From assembly GCF_033807715.1 (NCBI RefSeq), contig NC_084599.1, positions 6,066,125 to 6,130,124 on the forward strand: a DNA stretch of 64,000 bases, written 5' to 3'. Below, piece by piece: positions 1-12,496 of the stretch (positions within the stretch are counted from its first letter, which is position 1; each line of letters starts with the position of its first letter). Both the position numbers and the translations under genes were made by a program. Origin of the DNA: Cololabis saira. Lineage: Eukaryota > Chordata > Actinopteri > Beloniformes > Belonidae. The notes below the pieces were generated by a model. It was not told the DNA's origin. It was given only the letters and a program-made list of their open reading frames with translations, and ran no database searches.

Positions 1-1451
1 TGACGTACATGCACGAAAATCGGTACACACCTGTATCATGTCGCAACTTAAAGAAAAGTCTGTTGGTGCCATGGCCATTTTGAATTAATCGTGTAATTTT
101 GGCGCAATTTATGCCATTTCTTCGGCCACTTCTTCGCCCGAACCGTAACGGGCACCCAGGTGTGTTATACATCAAAATGTGCGTTTCGATCCTGCGAAGA
201 TGCGCATCACTTTTCTCAGTCAAAAGCGTTACTGTGGCGACGATAGACGCCAAAAAGTGCGCCCCCCCTTCATCTGATTGGTCGATATCTGATAGTTCCT
301 ACTTTCTGCCATAACTTTTGAATGGTTTGATATAGAGAAATGTCCAGGCCTGAAGACATCTACATGCAAGTCATACAAGCGCTTCCACTGCAGCACGACT
401 GAACGTGCACAAGGGTGCAAGGGCCCCTTCATCAAATTTTGCACACAAGCCAGGCCTGGCGAAAAATTTGATATTTAATGGTTTGCATTAACGGGCGTCG
501 CAAAATGGCTCTGTATTGCCCCCTTGAAAATGTATACAATAATACAATCGAGCTCGTCGCCCCAGATTGACATAGAAAAACGAAATTCACTACACATGTA
601 CAACATGTCAAGACGCACCAAAAAGTCTCTCTGGACCAATACCCTAACACCAACAGGAAGTCGGCCAATTTGAATCAAATGACCGATTGTTCGCCATTGT
701 CACACATCATATTTGAACGAACTAGTCCTAGGGATTTTATCACACCAACGTCAAATTCGCTCAGAATCATCTTCAGACATTGGATATGAAAAGTTATCAA
801 AATCGTGAGTTTTCGTGAAATGGCGTAGTCGTGGCGTCAAACTTCAACGTTAAACAGGAAGTGATACTAGTAGCTGATAGGTCGATATTTGATAGATCCT
901 ATTTTCTGGCATAACTTTTGAATGTTTTGACATACAGACTCGTGGGTGGTGTCATCTGACTCGGTTTTGAGTCCTTGACCAAAATTGGTGCAAATTACCC
1001 CCCCCCCCCTTCTTTTGATTGGTCAATATTTGATAGTCCCTATTCTCTGCCATAACTTTTGAACGGGTTGTGATAAAGACATGTGGGTGGTGTCATCCGA
1101 CTCGGTTTTGAGTACTTGACCATAATTGGTGCAAATTGGCCCCGCCTCTTCTTCTGATTGGTCGATATTTTATAGTTCCTATTTTCTGCCATAACTTTTG
1201 AATGGTTTGATTTAGAGAGTTGTGGGTGGTGTCATCGGACTCGGTTTTGAGTCCTTGACCATAATTGGTACAAATTAGCCCCGCCCCTTCTTCTGATTGG
1301 TCGATATTTGATAGTTCCTATTTTCTGCCATAACTTTTTAATGGTTCAGCATAAAGAGTCATGGGTGGTGTCATCGGACTCGGCTTTGAGTCCTTGACTT
1401 TTATGGAAAATTGCACGCGCGAGGGCCCGTTCATCGCTGCTTGCAGCTTTA
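1..1451 (+). repeat. Interspersed repeat, copy 1 (start lies outside window)
   Basis: Same family as the full copy at 29338-30073: position 1 here matches about 29581 there, and both end in the same GC-rich stretch (GGGCCCGTTCATCGCTGC) followed by a short tail ending TTTAAT. No coding frame is supported. The 3' half contains about four tandem units of roughly 135 bp (878-1398) that begin with a GATTGGTCGATATTTGATAG-like block, so this copy is longer than copy 2. I do not recognise its transposon class. It is followed directly by an ATT microsatellite. Confidence 0.7.
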
Positions 1452-1517
<66 letters not shown>

Positions 1518-1540
1518 GAAAATGGATGGATGGATGGATG
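1452..1540. repeat. ATT microsatellite followed by short ATGG repeat
   Basis: An uninterrupted (ATT)n tract covers about 1452-1516 and a (GGAT)n tract about 1521-1540, directly at the 3' end of the preceding interspersed repeat. Confidence 0.9.
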
Positions 1541-1808
1541 GCTACACAGAAATACACATCTGCTCGTTCACCTGCATGCTCGCTCCGCAGTTTTGGGAGT
1601 CAGATAGTCGCGGTAATCTAGCCTAGCTTTGATTGGGTCCCGGGTACCTGGGATAGTTGCTGCTCGTATCTCTGCCTGTTCTCGTGTCTGTTTGTTTTTT
1701 CTCTTGCAGATTTCCAGGGCTCATGTGCTCATTGTGCGTTTCCATGTGTTTTTCGCGTCTTGGACTAGCAGTGGATGTCACACACAGGGGTATGTACCCC
1801 TGTGAGAA

Positions 1809-2030
<222 letters not shown>

Positions 2031-2261
2031 TTTAGGTTCTTCCTAGCATGGTATATATATTCAGACAAGGGGGAAAAAAAAAAGAAAAAGAAATGACTAA
2101 CCGGGGGTTTGCAAGAACCAGAACACAGCCAAAAAACGCCCATCCTCCGTTTGAAAACAACACCTGCACCATCTTGCTGATGTAGGAACATACGTCAATC
2201 TACACGCCCACACAGGTGACGTTATGTTACGAGAATAATGCCTTGCGACTCGCCTTCAATC

Positions 2262-3568
2262 TAGGGATGGGAATTGTTAAGAATTTATTCGGTTCCTTAT
2301 CGATTCTTGATTCTCATCCAGTTACATATAGTACAAATATAGTACAAATGACTTTGGTTACATTAACACTTTAATTTTAAGTATGCACCAATATTTTGCA
2401 CTCAACTTCAATTAAATCAAAGCTGGATTAAGCTGAAAAACAGGAACCTTTTCAAATGAACATTGTGACATAAATACAATCACAATCACAAAGGCTTTCC
2501 CTGGCATTTTTTTATTATTTTTATCCTTTTTTACTTCTAGTCTTTTATGTGTCTTGATTTTTTTTTCACGGTGGCTTAGTGGTTAGCACTGTTGCCTCAC
2601 AGCAAGAAGGTTCCCGGTTCGACTCCCAGGCTCGGCAGGGGCCTTTCTGTGTGGAGTTTGCATGTTCTCCCCGTGCTTGCGTGGGTTCTCTCCGGGTACT
2701 CTGGTTTCCTCCTACAGTCCAAAAACATGCATATTAGGTTAATTGGTGATTCTAAATTGCCCGTAGGTGTGAGTGTGAGTGTGGTTGTGAGCATGGTTTG
2801 TGTGTTTATATGTGGCCCTGTGATGGACTGGTGACCTGTGCTGGGATAGGCTCCAGCAGACCCCCGTGACCCCGCAAGGGATAAAGCGGGTATAGATAAT
2901 GGATGGATGGATGGATTTTTTTTTTCATTTGTTTATGTAAGCACATTGAGATTATTCATGAAACGTGCTTTACAAATAAAATGTAGTATTATTATTATTA
3001 TTACAATGATCAGCTGAGTGATATATGTACGGTAACAATAGGATTGTTGTTCCTAGTTTAAGGTGGCCAGGGAACACATTTGAGTGGGACACTGTATACA
3101 AAGTGATGCTGGTCAGGACGATATGTTTGTGAAAGGTTCATAAAATAAAGTTATAAGTAAGCATGGATATTGCTTTAACCATCCATTCTGTATAGTTTAG
3201 TGTGAATACAAACGGAACAGAATGAAACAATATGGCTGTGCTCTGTATGAAGGAAAACTGGTTTTCAGAAAACCAATGGGTCACGTGACCGAACGCGTTG
3301 TCCATTGTTATATACAGTCTATGGTTGCACCGGGCCCTAGTATTGTCATTTTTCGTGAAATATAATCAAACTTTAGTGCGTTTCTGTCTCCACGCCATGT
3401 TGGAAACATTTTGAGACAAAATACAAAGTGTGTGCACGACATCATCACGCAAGTGTGTTGGCAGATGTTGGCAGAACCTATAAACGTAATCATGGGTTCA
3501 CAATTCCACCGAATCCAACTACTGGGAACTGGTTCTCTTTGAAAACTGGCTTTCGATTACCATCCCTA
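2262..3568. mobile_element. Non-autonomous TIR DNA transposon (TAGGGATGG ends)
   Basis: The left end reads TAGGGATGGGAATTG and the right end is the complement of TAGGGATGGTAATC. About 1.3 kb with no coding capacity. A related end occurs at 63422. A tRNA-derived SINE is nested inside. I saw no convincing target-site duplication, so superfamily is not assigned. Confidence 0.55.
2565..2916 (+). mobile_element. tRNA-derived SINE with GGAT-repeat tail
   Basis: A pol III A box (TGGCTTAGTGG, 2572-2582) and B box (GGTTCGACTCC, 2616-2626) sit at tRNA-like spacing. A unique body follows, then a tail ending in (ATGG)n at 2901-2916. A GATG-type tail is what RTE-clade LINE partners (Rex3-like) use, so RTE mobilisation is an inference. 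Headless reverse-strand copies lie at 20703-21014 and 44969-45698. It is not a functional tRNA gene because the cloverleaf is not kept. Confidence 0.8.
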
Positions 3569-4256
3569 CACTCCCTCCCTTCAACTCACCTTCAGGCCCA
3601 AGGTCACAAATAACAATAAATTGCCAAAAACAAAAATGACCCAACAAAAAACATTACCAACACACGTTCAACTCGCGTTCATCATCCAGCAATATTAGCG
3701 GGATCCAATCTAAAAACGCTTAACGCACTAGATAAGCAAGGAAGTGCTCCATCAAACTCAAATCATCATATCATAAGGTTTAAACTCTAAAATGAACTAT
3801 AGTGAAAGGAGTCATCAACATCAAGTCCCCAAAAATCTGTCGATAACAGTAGGTCTATATTTACAATATGAACAAGTCATAATACATCAAGTATTACTAT
3901 GATTTCATTTGGGGGTAGTAAAAATGCATTTGGACCTCCTGAAACTATATCAGTGGCCGACTTAAGAAGAACACAGACAAGAATTATAATGAAGTTTTAA
4001 ATTATCTATCTTTATTTTATACTTTGAAATTAATTACATCAGAACTTAAAACAAACATGGAGAAAACATTGAATCCACACAATCAGTGCAAGCTCATTAT
4101 ATGTTGTGTGTATGTCCAGTTAAAGGCTTGTTTAAACTTTCAAAAATGTAAATTGCTTTCAGTTCAATTGTAATCATGAATTATGAGTATAGCCAAACTT
4201 AATGCTGCAAAATTAAAGAGCGATTGAAAGTTGGAAAGTTTCCAGAAATTGTCCAT
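3569..4256. other. No gene seen; likely 3' UTR of the His-Gly gene near 4010-4256
   Basis: AT-rich sequence without a supported reading frame. On the minus strand an AATAAA hexamer falls at about 4013-4018, a plausible poly(A) signal for the gene ending at 4257. Confidence 0.4.
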
Positions 4257-5389
4257 TTAGTCAGAGTCGCTGCTGCTGCTGCTGCTGCTGCAGGAGCTGC
4301 TGGAAGACTGCAAGTAAAACAGAAATCAGAGACAGTTGTTTTAGATATCACGTGGATGCATATATCAAACTGATTTTTTTTTTTTTTAGTTATCACTCTT
4401 ACTTACAGATATTTTTGTGTGCAAAAATATACATTCACTGTTAAAATTAGTAGCATTTAACGCTCCCAATGTCATGATATGCATACATTGGTTTATGAAT
4501 TTGAAATAGCTGAAAAAGCATAATCATTTAGCTGCCTTACAAACCAAAATTAGAGACTGCACTAACACACAATGTGTAGTGCATTCTATTATCCTCCTGC
4601 ATAAGAAAGAATCTGCTTTGTTCTGGCTGCTGAAACTGAAACTTACCCCGTGACATTCCTTCCCCTTTTTGTGACATTTGCGATGCTTATGACCACGCTT
4701 GTGCCTGCGTCTGCGACAACATTTAGGCCCTTGTTCATGTCCATGGCAGCCACCTTGCCCATGTCCATGGCCATGTCCATGACCATGACCATGGCAACCA
4801 CCTTGCCCATGTCCTTGGCAACCACCTTGCCCATGTCCTTGGCAACCACCTTGCCCATGTCCTTGGCAACCACCATGCCCATGCCCATGTCCATGCCCAT
4901 GTTCATGTTCATGCCCATGTTCATGTTCATGTCCATGTCCATGCCCATGCCCATGTTCATGTCCATGTCCATGCCCATGTCCATGTCCATGCCCATGTTC
5001 ATGTTCATGTTCATGCCCATGCCCATGCCCATGCCCATGTTCATGTCCATGTCCATGTCCATGCCCATGCCCATGTTCATGTTCATGTTCATGTCCATGT
5101 CCATGTCCATGCCCATGCCCATGTCCATGCCCATGCCCATGTTCATGTCCATGGCCATGTCCATGCCCATGTTCATGCCCATGCCCATGTTCATGCCCAT
5201 GCCCATGTTCATGTCCATGGCCATGTCCATGCCCATGTCCATGTCCATGCCCATGTCCATGCCCTCCTCGATGACAGTGTCCTCCTGGAATGAATTATAC
5301 AAAAAAGTAAATATAAATGACAAGTGTTTCATACCTTGTCTGAGCACTTGGATAAGAAGATGGTATTTACCGCGCCCGTGTCTTTCCAT
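4257..5389 (-). CDS. Unrecognised His-Gly repeat protein with basic Cys-rich segment and Ser/Asp tail (3 coding exons)
   Basis: Coding exons (minus) are 5389-5335, 5284-4647 and 4307-4257. All introns are GT-AG, phases are 1 and 0, and the sum is 744 bp, giving 247 residues. A TGA in frame just upstream fixes the start ATG at 5389. The protein opens MERHGRGKYHLLIQVLRQ with no obvious signal peptide. A long run of His-Gly pairs with scattered His-Glu follows (about residues 25-160), then three QGGCQGHG-type repeats, then a Lys/Arg/His/Cys-rich block (CCRRRRHKRGHKHRKCHKK). The last exon encodes SSSSSCSSSSSSSDSD and a stop. A non-coding exon edge (acceptor at 5453) and an upstream donor (5624) fit a 5' UTR intron. 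His/Cys density suggests metal binding and the Ser/Asp tail suggests acidic-kinase phosphorylation; both are inference. I do not recognise the family. Other frames of the repeat read Met-Asp or Met-Pro and lack splice support. Confidence 0.7.
4866..5268 (-). repeat. Coding 6-bp minisatellite (His-Gly codons)
   Basis: On the minus strand the tract is almost entirely CAT alternating with GGN or GAA codons, about 65 six-base units. It lies inside the second coding exon and keeps frame, because unit gain or loss adds whole dipeptides. Confidence 0.9.
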
Positions 5390-5669
5390 TTCAAAACTTC
5401 AAATCTTCAAACTGAAGAATCCACGCGTAGATCTCCTTGAACTACCAAAGTACCTGTTCACACACAAAGGAGAATAAAACAATATATTTAAACTACAGAC
5501 CTTAAAATTACAGTAAACTGTGACAGCTATCAACATCACAGCGCGTATAGACCATTATGCTCTCTGGTTTTTCTAAGTTGCAGGAGAGCAGATCGTCTTC
5601 AGAGGTCTGCGGATGTGAACTTACTGTTAAGGTGAGAGGATCAACAAATCTGACACTCAGCTCTGCTCT

Positions 5670-5676
5670 TTTTATG
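5670..5676 (-). promoter_or_regulatory. Putative TATA box of the His-Gly gene
   Basis: CATAAAA on the minus strand lies about 45 bases upstream of a candidate first-exon donor (GTAAGT at 5624-5619). A start site near 5640 would give a very short non-coding exon 1, spliced to the acceptor at 5453. Position and spacing are the only evidence. Confidence 0.4.
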
Positions 5677-5699
5677 TGAAGCCACACCTCAACCTTCGT

Positions 5700-7539
5700 C
5701 AGTCCTCTTTACGTGCTCAGTCCCCCTGCTTCCATGGAGAGCGTTAAGTGGGAGTGTGTGTGATACTTACACTGTACAAAAAGTTTTAACAGATCTAGTA
5801 AACTTGTGTTTCATATTGCTTTTGAAACGAATCACTCAATTAATATACGTTTTAAACTAATACATCAAATAAGCTTGACGTTTAATGCGTAAATGTTCAT
5901 TTTTTTTGTCTTTTCCATGGCATGTCTGACAAGACTCTTTGTTGACACAATTTCCTCACCTTCAGTCCACCCGTGTGATGCTATCATATCACAAACCTGT
6001 TTGAAAGTTTTTTTGGGCTGAAACGTGCTTGCAGTCATGCTTTGTACAACAAAGTTCAGGTTTATTTACTTTCCAGAACACTACTTAGCATTGATTTATT
6101 AGATTTACCTGCCATGACGGTTCATAAATCCAGCCTCAAGTCAAGACTTGGAAGAGCAAAATCTAATTCAAATGTTTAGTCATCTTTAAAGAGCCGAGTA
6201 CTTTGCGAAATAAGGCTTTTTAGACTAGCAAATGTCCAGTCATTAGTATTATGTATTCTAAAGTTGGAGTCATTTTGGTATCCCAGATCACAGGGTAAGG
6301 AGTTTAAAGTATGTACAACTATCAGGAGTCATGTACTACATCAGATCTTCAGAGCCTTTATAGAGTCTTAGAGAGTTTAAGTTTAAAGTTGAGTCAAAAA
6401 ACGTTAATGGTGGAGGCTTGATTTAGACTCTTGTTTGGACTATTTTTTTTGTATCTGTCTTGAGTCTGTCTGTGTTGCTGTCAGCGACCAGGGCTTCTCA
6501 GCCATGAATGATGACTGTTGAACACTGCCCTATTAAGCTGCTTAAGGATGTTCCCTCATCAATATTTCTATACTCGGATCAACTACTTGCAACTGATCCT
6601 GATACACTCTTGATCTAGGTATTTTAACCATATGTATCCTTCTTTTTATCATTAAAGTTCTTAGGACAGCCAGTTATTCATTTACATAATAAAGGTTTGT
6701 ATGAAGAGTTTTGGTCTTGTTTGATTACTCTGCAGCACTCGGCTCCCTATTTTGGTGGCATCACATTCATCATCCTCCTGTCCTGAAGCCACACTGAAAA
6801 ACAAGTCAGTGCAACTGTTACACATAGGAAGGTCTAAGGCAGTGGCATCTTAGCTGGGCAGCCACATTGTATTAAATTAATTTTAAAAAAGCCTTATATT
6901 TCTGTTTTATTTGATCCAAAAAGCTGACGGGCACCTCCAAGAATGCCATGTTAGCCCCCCTGTTAGGATTGTCTTGATTACTGATTTTCCAGGTCTAGAA
7001 CGGAAGCAGAAGTTTAAGTTTCCAGACTTCTTTCTTGATGAACCAGATGCCATGAATTGTTGACAACCTCTCTACCTATAAAACACACCTATTTTGAAAT
7101 AGCGTTGTAAAAACATTATTTTTGTTCAACATTTGTTTTAATATGATTCCTTTTCTTTTTTATAGTTTTTTTTAACTGTTGATATTCATACTAATTGCTT
7201 TTATTACAATCTGTTACTGTTACTGCAATTTCCTTACCGCTTTATGTTATTAATCTTTCACATCACACTTTTTTTCCCTTTTGTTCTGTAAATCCATGGG
7301 CTGCACTCGTGTTTGAAAAGTGCCACATAAATTATGCCAAGTGAAAGCAGTTATTTAATCTCACGTCATGACTCTCAAGAAATCTAGTTAGTTAAAAGCT
7401 GAATTTTCTGCAAAAGACTAAGGATTGGCATGTCAAGGGTTAGGGTTAGCTAAGTCTCAGATTTAGAGTCGGATGTAACACTCCAGTCCTCATATATTTG
7501 ATGAGAATAAATGTTTGCAAGTGTTTAACGTTTACAGAG
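5700..7539. other. Intergenic, nothing recognised
   Basis: No open frame with homology I recognise, no clear repeat termini and no RNA gene. Moderately AT-rich throughout. Confidence 0.5.
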
Positions 7540-9752
7540 CAGGGGCCTCATTTAAAATGGACTGCGTAGGAGTCATACTAAAAGTGCACGTACGCTCAAA
7601 AGCCGAAAATGCCGGGCGCAAAAAAAAATCCGGATCAATAAAACCATGTGCACGCAGACTTCCACGCAGTCCAGCTGGAAGGTTGCGTAGCTGAATCCGC
7701 CCCTTTACACGCCCAGAAATGCATATGGATGAGCCTGCTGAGCATGCGCAGTGGCTCCCTGCAGCCTGTTTGGCGCAGATCCATGGTTTGGTGTCAGAAT
7801 TAATGAGAGGTATACAGCCACCGTGACACTGACTTTCACGGAGACCTAGATGTTGTAGATCAGTGATTCTTAACCATAGGGCCGCGGCCCACACTTGGGC
7901 CGCGAGCGCCATCTAGTGGGCCGCGAAAAAAAATCAGTTTTGTACATGTGGGCCGCGGGGGCCGCGGGACTGCATAGCAACTCCCAACCAAATGAGGAGA
8001 AGAAGACCCTCAGCTAGCTCTAGGTTTAATAGTAAGAGAAATGGTGTGTATTTAAAGAGAAAATCCTTCATTTTGCACAGAGTAGGTTTAGATCCGCCAG
8101 GATCGGGGATCGATTACTTGGGTCTGCGCCCAGAGCGAGCGAGCGCGGCGTGCTCATTTAAGGTGCGGGTATGGTTCTGCGTCACACACACGCAGAGCAC
8201 ACGGCGCACCCGTGACACCGTCACGAATCGTTCAGAGTTCTCCGTCTCTCCATTTGGTCGCGGTGCAGTACCCCCCGCGGCCACTAGTTAGCGATCTTTT
8301 TCTGAATGGTTTATCCGACTTTTTCCGGTCACAGTAAATCAAAGAAATAAGGACAACTATTGTGCAAAAAACAAAAACAAAAAAAATCACATATAAACGA
8401 AGAAAAAAGCCCTGGAAGTTCACTACTGATTCAAACCGGAAACCGGAAATGCTTCGCTTTCAAACGAACCAATCACAGCCCTCTCGGTCTGCGTGTGGTC
8501 GGCGTCTCCTCGACGCGTAGTTACAATTTTCGGGAGGTGCACGTCACTGACGGCGCATGTGACGGCGTGTCCTCTGCGTGTACAAAAACCACACGCCGTA
8601 GGCACGGCGTCGTTTTGACGCAGAACCATAATTCAGCCTTTATTAAGGGCTGAGTATACTTCTGCGTCACACACACGCAGAGCACACGGCGCACCCGTGA
8701 CGCCGTCACGAACTGTTCAGAGTTCTCCGTCTCTCCATTTGGTCGCGGTGCAGTACCCCTCGCGGCCACTAGTTAGCGATCTTTTTCTGAATGGTTTATC
8801 CGACTTTTTCCGGTCACAGTAAATCAAAGAGATAAGGACAACTATTGTGCAAAAAACAAAAACAAAAAAAATCACATATAAACGAAGAAAAGAGCCCTGG
8901 AAGTTCACTACTGATTCAAACCGGAAACCGGAAATGCTTTGCTTTCAAACGAACCAATCACAGCCCTCTCGGTCTGCGTGTGGTCTGCGTCTCCTCGACG
9001 CGTAGTTACAATTTTCGGGAGGTGCACGTCACTGACGGCGCAGGTGACGGCGTGTCCTCTGCGTGTACAAAAACCACACGCCGTAGGCACGGCGTCGTTT
9101 TGACGCAGAACCATAATTCAGCCTTTAAGGTGCGGGTATGGTTCTGCGTCACACACACGCAGAGCACACGGCGCACCCGTGATGCCGTCACGAATCGTTC
9201 AGAGTTCTCCGTCTCTCCATTTGGTCGCGGTGCAGTACCCCCCGCGGCCACTAGTTAGCAATCTTTTTCTGAATGGTTTATCCGACTTTTTCCGGTCACA
9301 GTAAATCAAAGAAATAAGGACAACTATTGTGCAAAAAACAAAAACAAAAAAAAATCACATATAAACGAAGAAAAAAGCCCTGGAAGTTCACTACTGATTC
9401 AAACCGGAAACCGGAAATGCTTCGCTTTCAAACGAACCAATCACAGCCCTCTCGGTCTGCGTGTGGTCTGCGTCTCCTCGACGCGTAGTTACAATTTTCA
9501 GGAGGTGCACGTCAGAGACGGCGCATGTGACGGCGTGTCCTCTGCGTGTACAAAAACCACACGCCGTAGACACGGCGTCGTTTTGACGCAGAACCATAAT
9601 TCAGCCTTTACGGGAGGGTGAGGGTTGCCGTAAAGATACGCCGATTTTTCGGTTAGTTTTTTCTTTTTAGATCCGAGGATTTGCGTAGAAGGTGGCTTCC
9701 GCAACTTTCAGGCGCTTTTTCTGCGCAAGCAAGCTTTATAGATGAGGCCCCA
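7540..9752. mobile_element. hAT-like non-autonomous element, filled by nested repeats
   Basis: The ends are inverted: CAGGGGCCTCATTTAAAA on the left and, on the right, the complement of a GGGGCCTCATCTATAAAG-type end. At 7861 an internal hAT-type end (CAGTGATTCTTAACC) with a GGGCCGCGG block points to a second nested piece. Most of the length is the triplicated MITE at 8159-9609. No transposase remains. An 8-bp target duplication was not found. Confidence 0.5.
8159..9609. repeat. Three head-to-tail copies of a ~484-bp MITE
   Basis: Copies lie at about 8159-8644, 8642-9127 and 9125-9609 and differ at only a few bases. Each begins with GGTATGGTTCTGCGTC or a close variant and ends GACGCAGAACCATAATTCAG, so each unit has inverted ends. 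Units join at TTA-containing junctions. The ends match the short palindromic MITE at 59253-59362 and a fragment near 35134. TWA junctions suggest the PIF/Harbinger group. There is no coding capacity; the frames seen are shadows repeated in each copy. Confidence 0.85.
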
Positions 9753-9757
9753 GATCA

Positions 9758-11352
9758 CTGCAGAAAGGTTGTTGACACTGGAAAGTCTGATTCATTATGG
9801 TCCCAAAATAGTTGTGCAACATGGCAGCACATACAGCCATACAGAAAGAGCCAGAGACATGGCGAAAGGCTTGAAGCAAATCAATACATTTGATTTTTAC
9901 TTAATTAATGCTTAAACATGAACAGACATCTCATTGTGCCTAAACTTCACCGTGCATCTGAATACAAGCCAAGAATAGTTTTTTTAAAGCACAGGATAAT
10001 CAATCAGCCATCACGCTGAGGTTAACCACAACCAGGTTTCTTATCAGCATTTTAATCAGCCTCTGAACAAAGAGTACATGTCAGAAGACAGGCCTAACCA
10101 GTTCTCTCAGATATTCATCATTAATAGCAAGATTTCGTCACGGTTGTGACTGAAAAGATTCTGGGTGCGTTTCTACGGTTCAATGCAAAAATTGCAGCTA
10201 CACAAATATGCCACAAGTATGAACATCTTTTCTTTTGAATGAATGATTTAATTATTGACTCATAAGTATGTTGCCGGGAAGAACGTTCAAGATGTGTCAA
10301 GATATGGGCCAATAGCCTCTTCTACTGACGCATTTAGGATTTCATCACCACCATCTCAACTTATCCGCACCCTGAATTCATCTTGGAAATTTCGGTGTGT
10401 CACCAGCAACGCTAGTGGTCAAAGGGTAAACAAACTTGATGCTTGCTTCATTTTACATAGGGGAAAAAACACCAAAACAAACAATGTCAGTTCAATCAAG
10501 AAAACATTTTTATATATATTGTACACAATTCAACATGCAGTAAGTTTTTGCAATGTTGAGTATCTCATTCCAAGTCTTTGTAATAAGCCTTTTTTGCATC
10601 AAATCAGAGATGATATAGGCTTCATCTTCTGTAACTTCTGTTACTCTGCTTCAAATTACAGAAGCTGACTTGTAGTTTAAAGGTTGCAGGTTTGAATTCT
10701 TTCTACTTCCACTACTTCGGAGATTGCTGCATGAAGGACAGCTGAAGCAAACAGGAGAGTCAACACAAATGGGGGCTGCAGTGTGCACGTGTAAGAACTT
10801 CCTCAGAAACGTGCAAGCTAAAACATGACATCAGTGGACCAGAGGGGTTTCGAAATATTTGTCCTGTTCCAGCAGCATCGTTCTGTGTCGTATTTACAAT
10901 TAGAAACTGATCAATACAGTTAACAATGCTTGTTGACTAGAATCACGTCAGATAGCCACAGTGACATCCAAGGCATTTGATGTTTATAGAACAAAACCAC
11001 ATGAGGCAAGCCAGGAGTACATTTACTGAAGAGTCATTAAGATCAGCACAACAGAACAAATACTTACATGATATGGATACTAAGTATGGGCATCATTGTG
11101 GCTTCACACTTGATAAAACAGAATATTCAAAAGCAGAATCAAGTCATACTGGAACGTTAAAAAGGGTATTTAAGACATTTGGAAATCTCTTAAATTGTTT
11201 GATGGATTCAACTTTGGAAACATCTGAAGTGTTCAAGATTCACATTGTTTCTTTTTTTTTTTTAAACCCAAACAATTCTGTCCCTTTACTGTCTGAGTGG
11301 CTGCCTGTGTGTTTCATTTTCCCACCCTGGAGTATAAACTGATACTGTTCCG
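9758..11352. other. Intergenic, nothing recognised
   Basis: No exon, repeat end or RNA gene that I can support. It borders the last lanosterol synthase exon on the minus strand. Confidence 0.45.
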
Positions 11353-11704
11353 TCATAGCTTCACTTTCCCAGCCAGCGGACTAGTGGGGTAAAGCCGTGA
11401 GAACCGGCCGAGGGTCCAGATTGGGAAGACATTTCTGTAGGAGGTGTAACTGATGGCACAGCTCTTGTTGAACACACCAGCAATGTTCTCCTGGGGGAAA
11501 AAAGAAAAAACACAGTTCATGCTCATATAGTATACTTCTTATAGAATTAATCCATTATGTAATTATCTGCATTCATGGCAGAGTGAGAGATATTGTATAT
11601 TATCCGAGTATATTTGCAGGGTTACCTGTGGCCAGTCTCCACTGGGCAGCTGCTTGTCAATCAACAACTGAACTCCTCTTTCAATGGCTTGTTTGTCAGG
11701 ATGT
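11353..11704 (-). CDS. lss: Lanosterol synthase, last two exons (C-terminus)
   Basis: Minus-strand exons are 11704-11626 (79 bp) and 11490-11353 (138 bp with TGA stop), with a clean AG acceptor and GT donor. Together they read [14 protein letters not shown] through GDWPQ and then [20 protein letters not shown] to ALGRF-like [11 protein letters not shown], ending GKVKL. This is the invariant C-terminal segment of vertebrate lanosterol synthase (oxidosqualene cyclase), the ER-bound enzyme that cyclises 2,3-oxidosqualene to lanosterol in sterol synthesis. Both exons are intact. The upstream exons expected at higher coordinates on this strand are absent up to 12.5 kb, where an earlier exon appears in the opposite orientation. 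The catalytic DCTAE region is not in the window. Confidence 0.9.
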
Positions 11705-12391
11705 CTGTTTTTACACAGGAGAGTAAAAGTGAAATGCACTTCAGGATAGATGGGAAGACTAAATCACAGACCTGCAAAGTGGGTCATTTAGTCGGCACGG
11801 TTAAAAGAAGTTAATTCAACTCATTTAGTTTGGACTCTATTGAATGACTGAACATTTTAGTTTTGAAAGACAAACTTTAAAAATGCAATACAATTGTTGT
11901 AATGGACTGTTTTTCAACAGGATTCAACTTGCTTGAGTAGCAACTGGCATATCAGGTGACTTATAAGGTTTGTGGTCACGGACTCGTCACGGACTGTTTT
12001 CACAATTTCCACCACATAAAATTCAGTCAGATTGAGATTCTGACTGCTTTGCAGGTCATGCCATTTAGTTATCTTTTTTAAACACTCCTGCTCCGCTCTT
12101 TATCATCCTGATAAAGGACATTAAACTGAATTTTGACTGAATAAGAAAAGAGTTTGAAATATGAATGTGGATGTGTGCATTTGCAGTATAGTTAATGTTT
12201 AATGACTCACTTGCTCATGACACTTTCCACTAAACAGCTGTCTTGCACATTTCCTGTTGGTCAGCCAGTTATAACAGCGGATTAAACTCTGCAAAAACTC
12301 TCTTATTCCTGCAGGCTAATTTGCATACTCAGACTTATCCATGTTTGTTTTATGAAAACTACAAGATGTCAACATGCTTTTCACCCAGAAC

Positions 12392-12417
12392 AGGGGGGGG
12401 TGGGGGGGGGGGGGGGG
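12392..12417 (+). repeat. Poly-G tract
   Basis: Eight or nine G, one T, then sixteen G. It lies between the oppositely oriented lanosterol synthase exons and could form a G-quadruplex or mark an assembly weak point. Confidence 0.9.
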
Positions 12418-12496
12418 CAGTCTTATGTCACAGGGCTACATGGAATCTGCTCTACACAAATTCAGGGTGACTGGTTTTTTTTGTCATTTGTTTCAG

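Noticed and set aside
2565..2640. tRNA gene
   Set aside because: A and B boxes are present but the cloverleaf is not kept and the sequence is the head of a dispersed SINE.
4650..5477. Plus-strand frame of repeated Met-Ser/Met-Pro/Met-Phe
   Set aside because: It is the antisense reading of the His-Gly minisatellite and has no splice sites or sensible ends; the minus-strand H/G frame fits introns and phases.
8423..9258. Small frames repeated three times (CFAFKRTNHSPLGLR type)
   Set aside because: They repeat because the MITE is triplicated; no start, splice or homology support.
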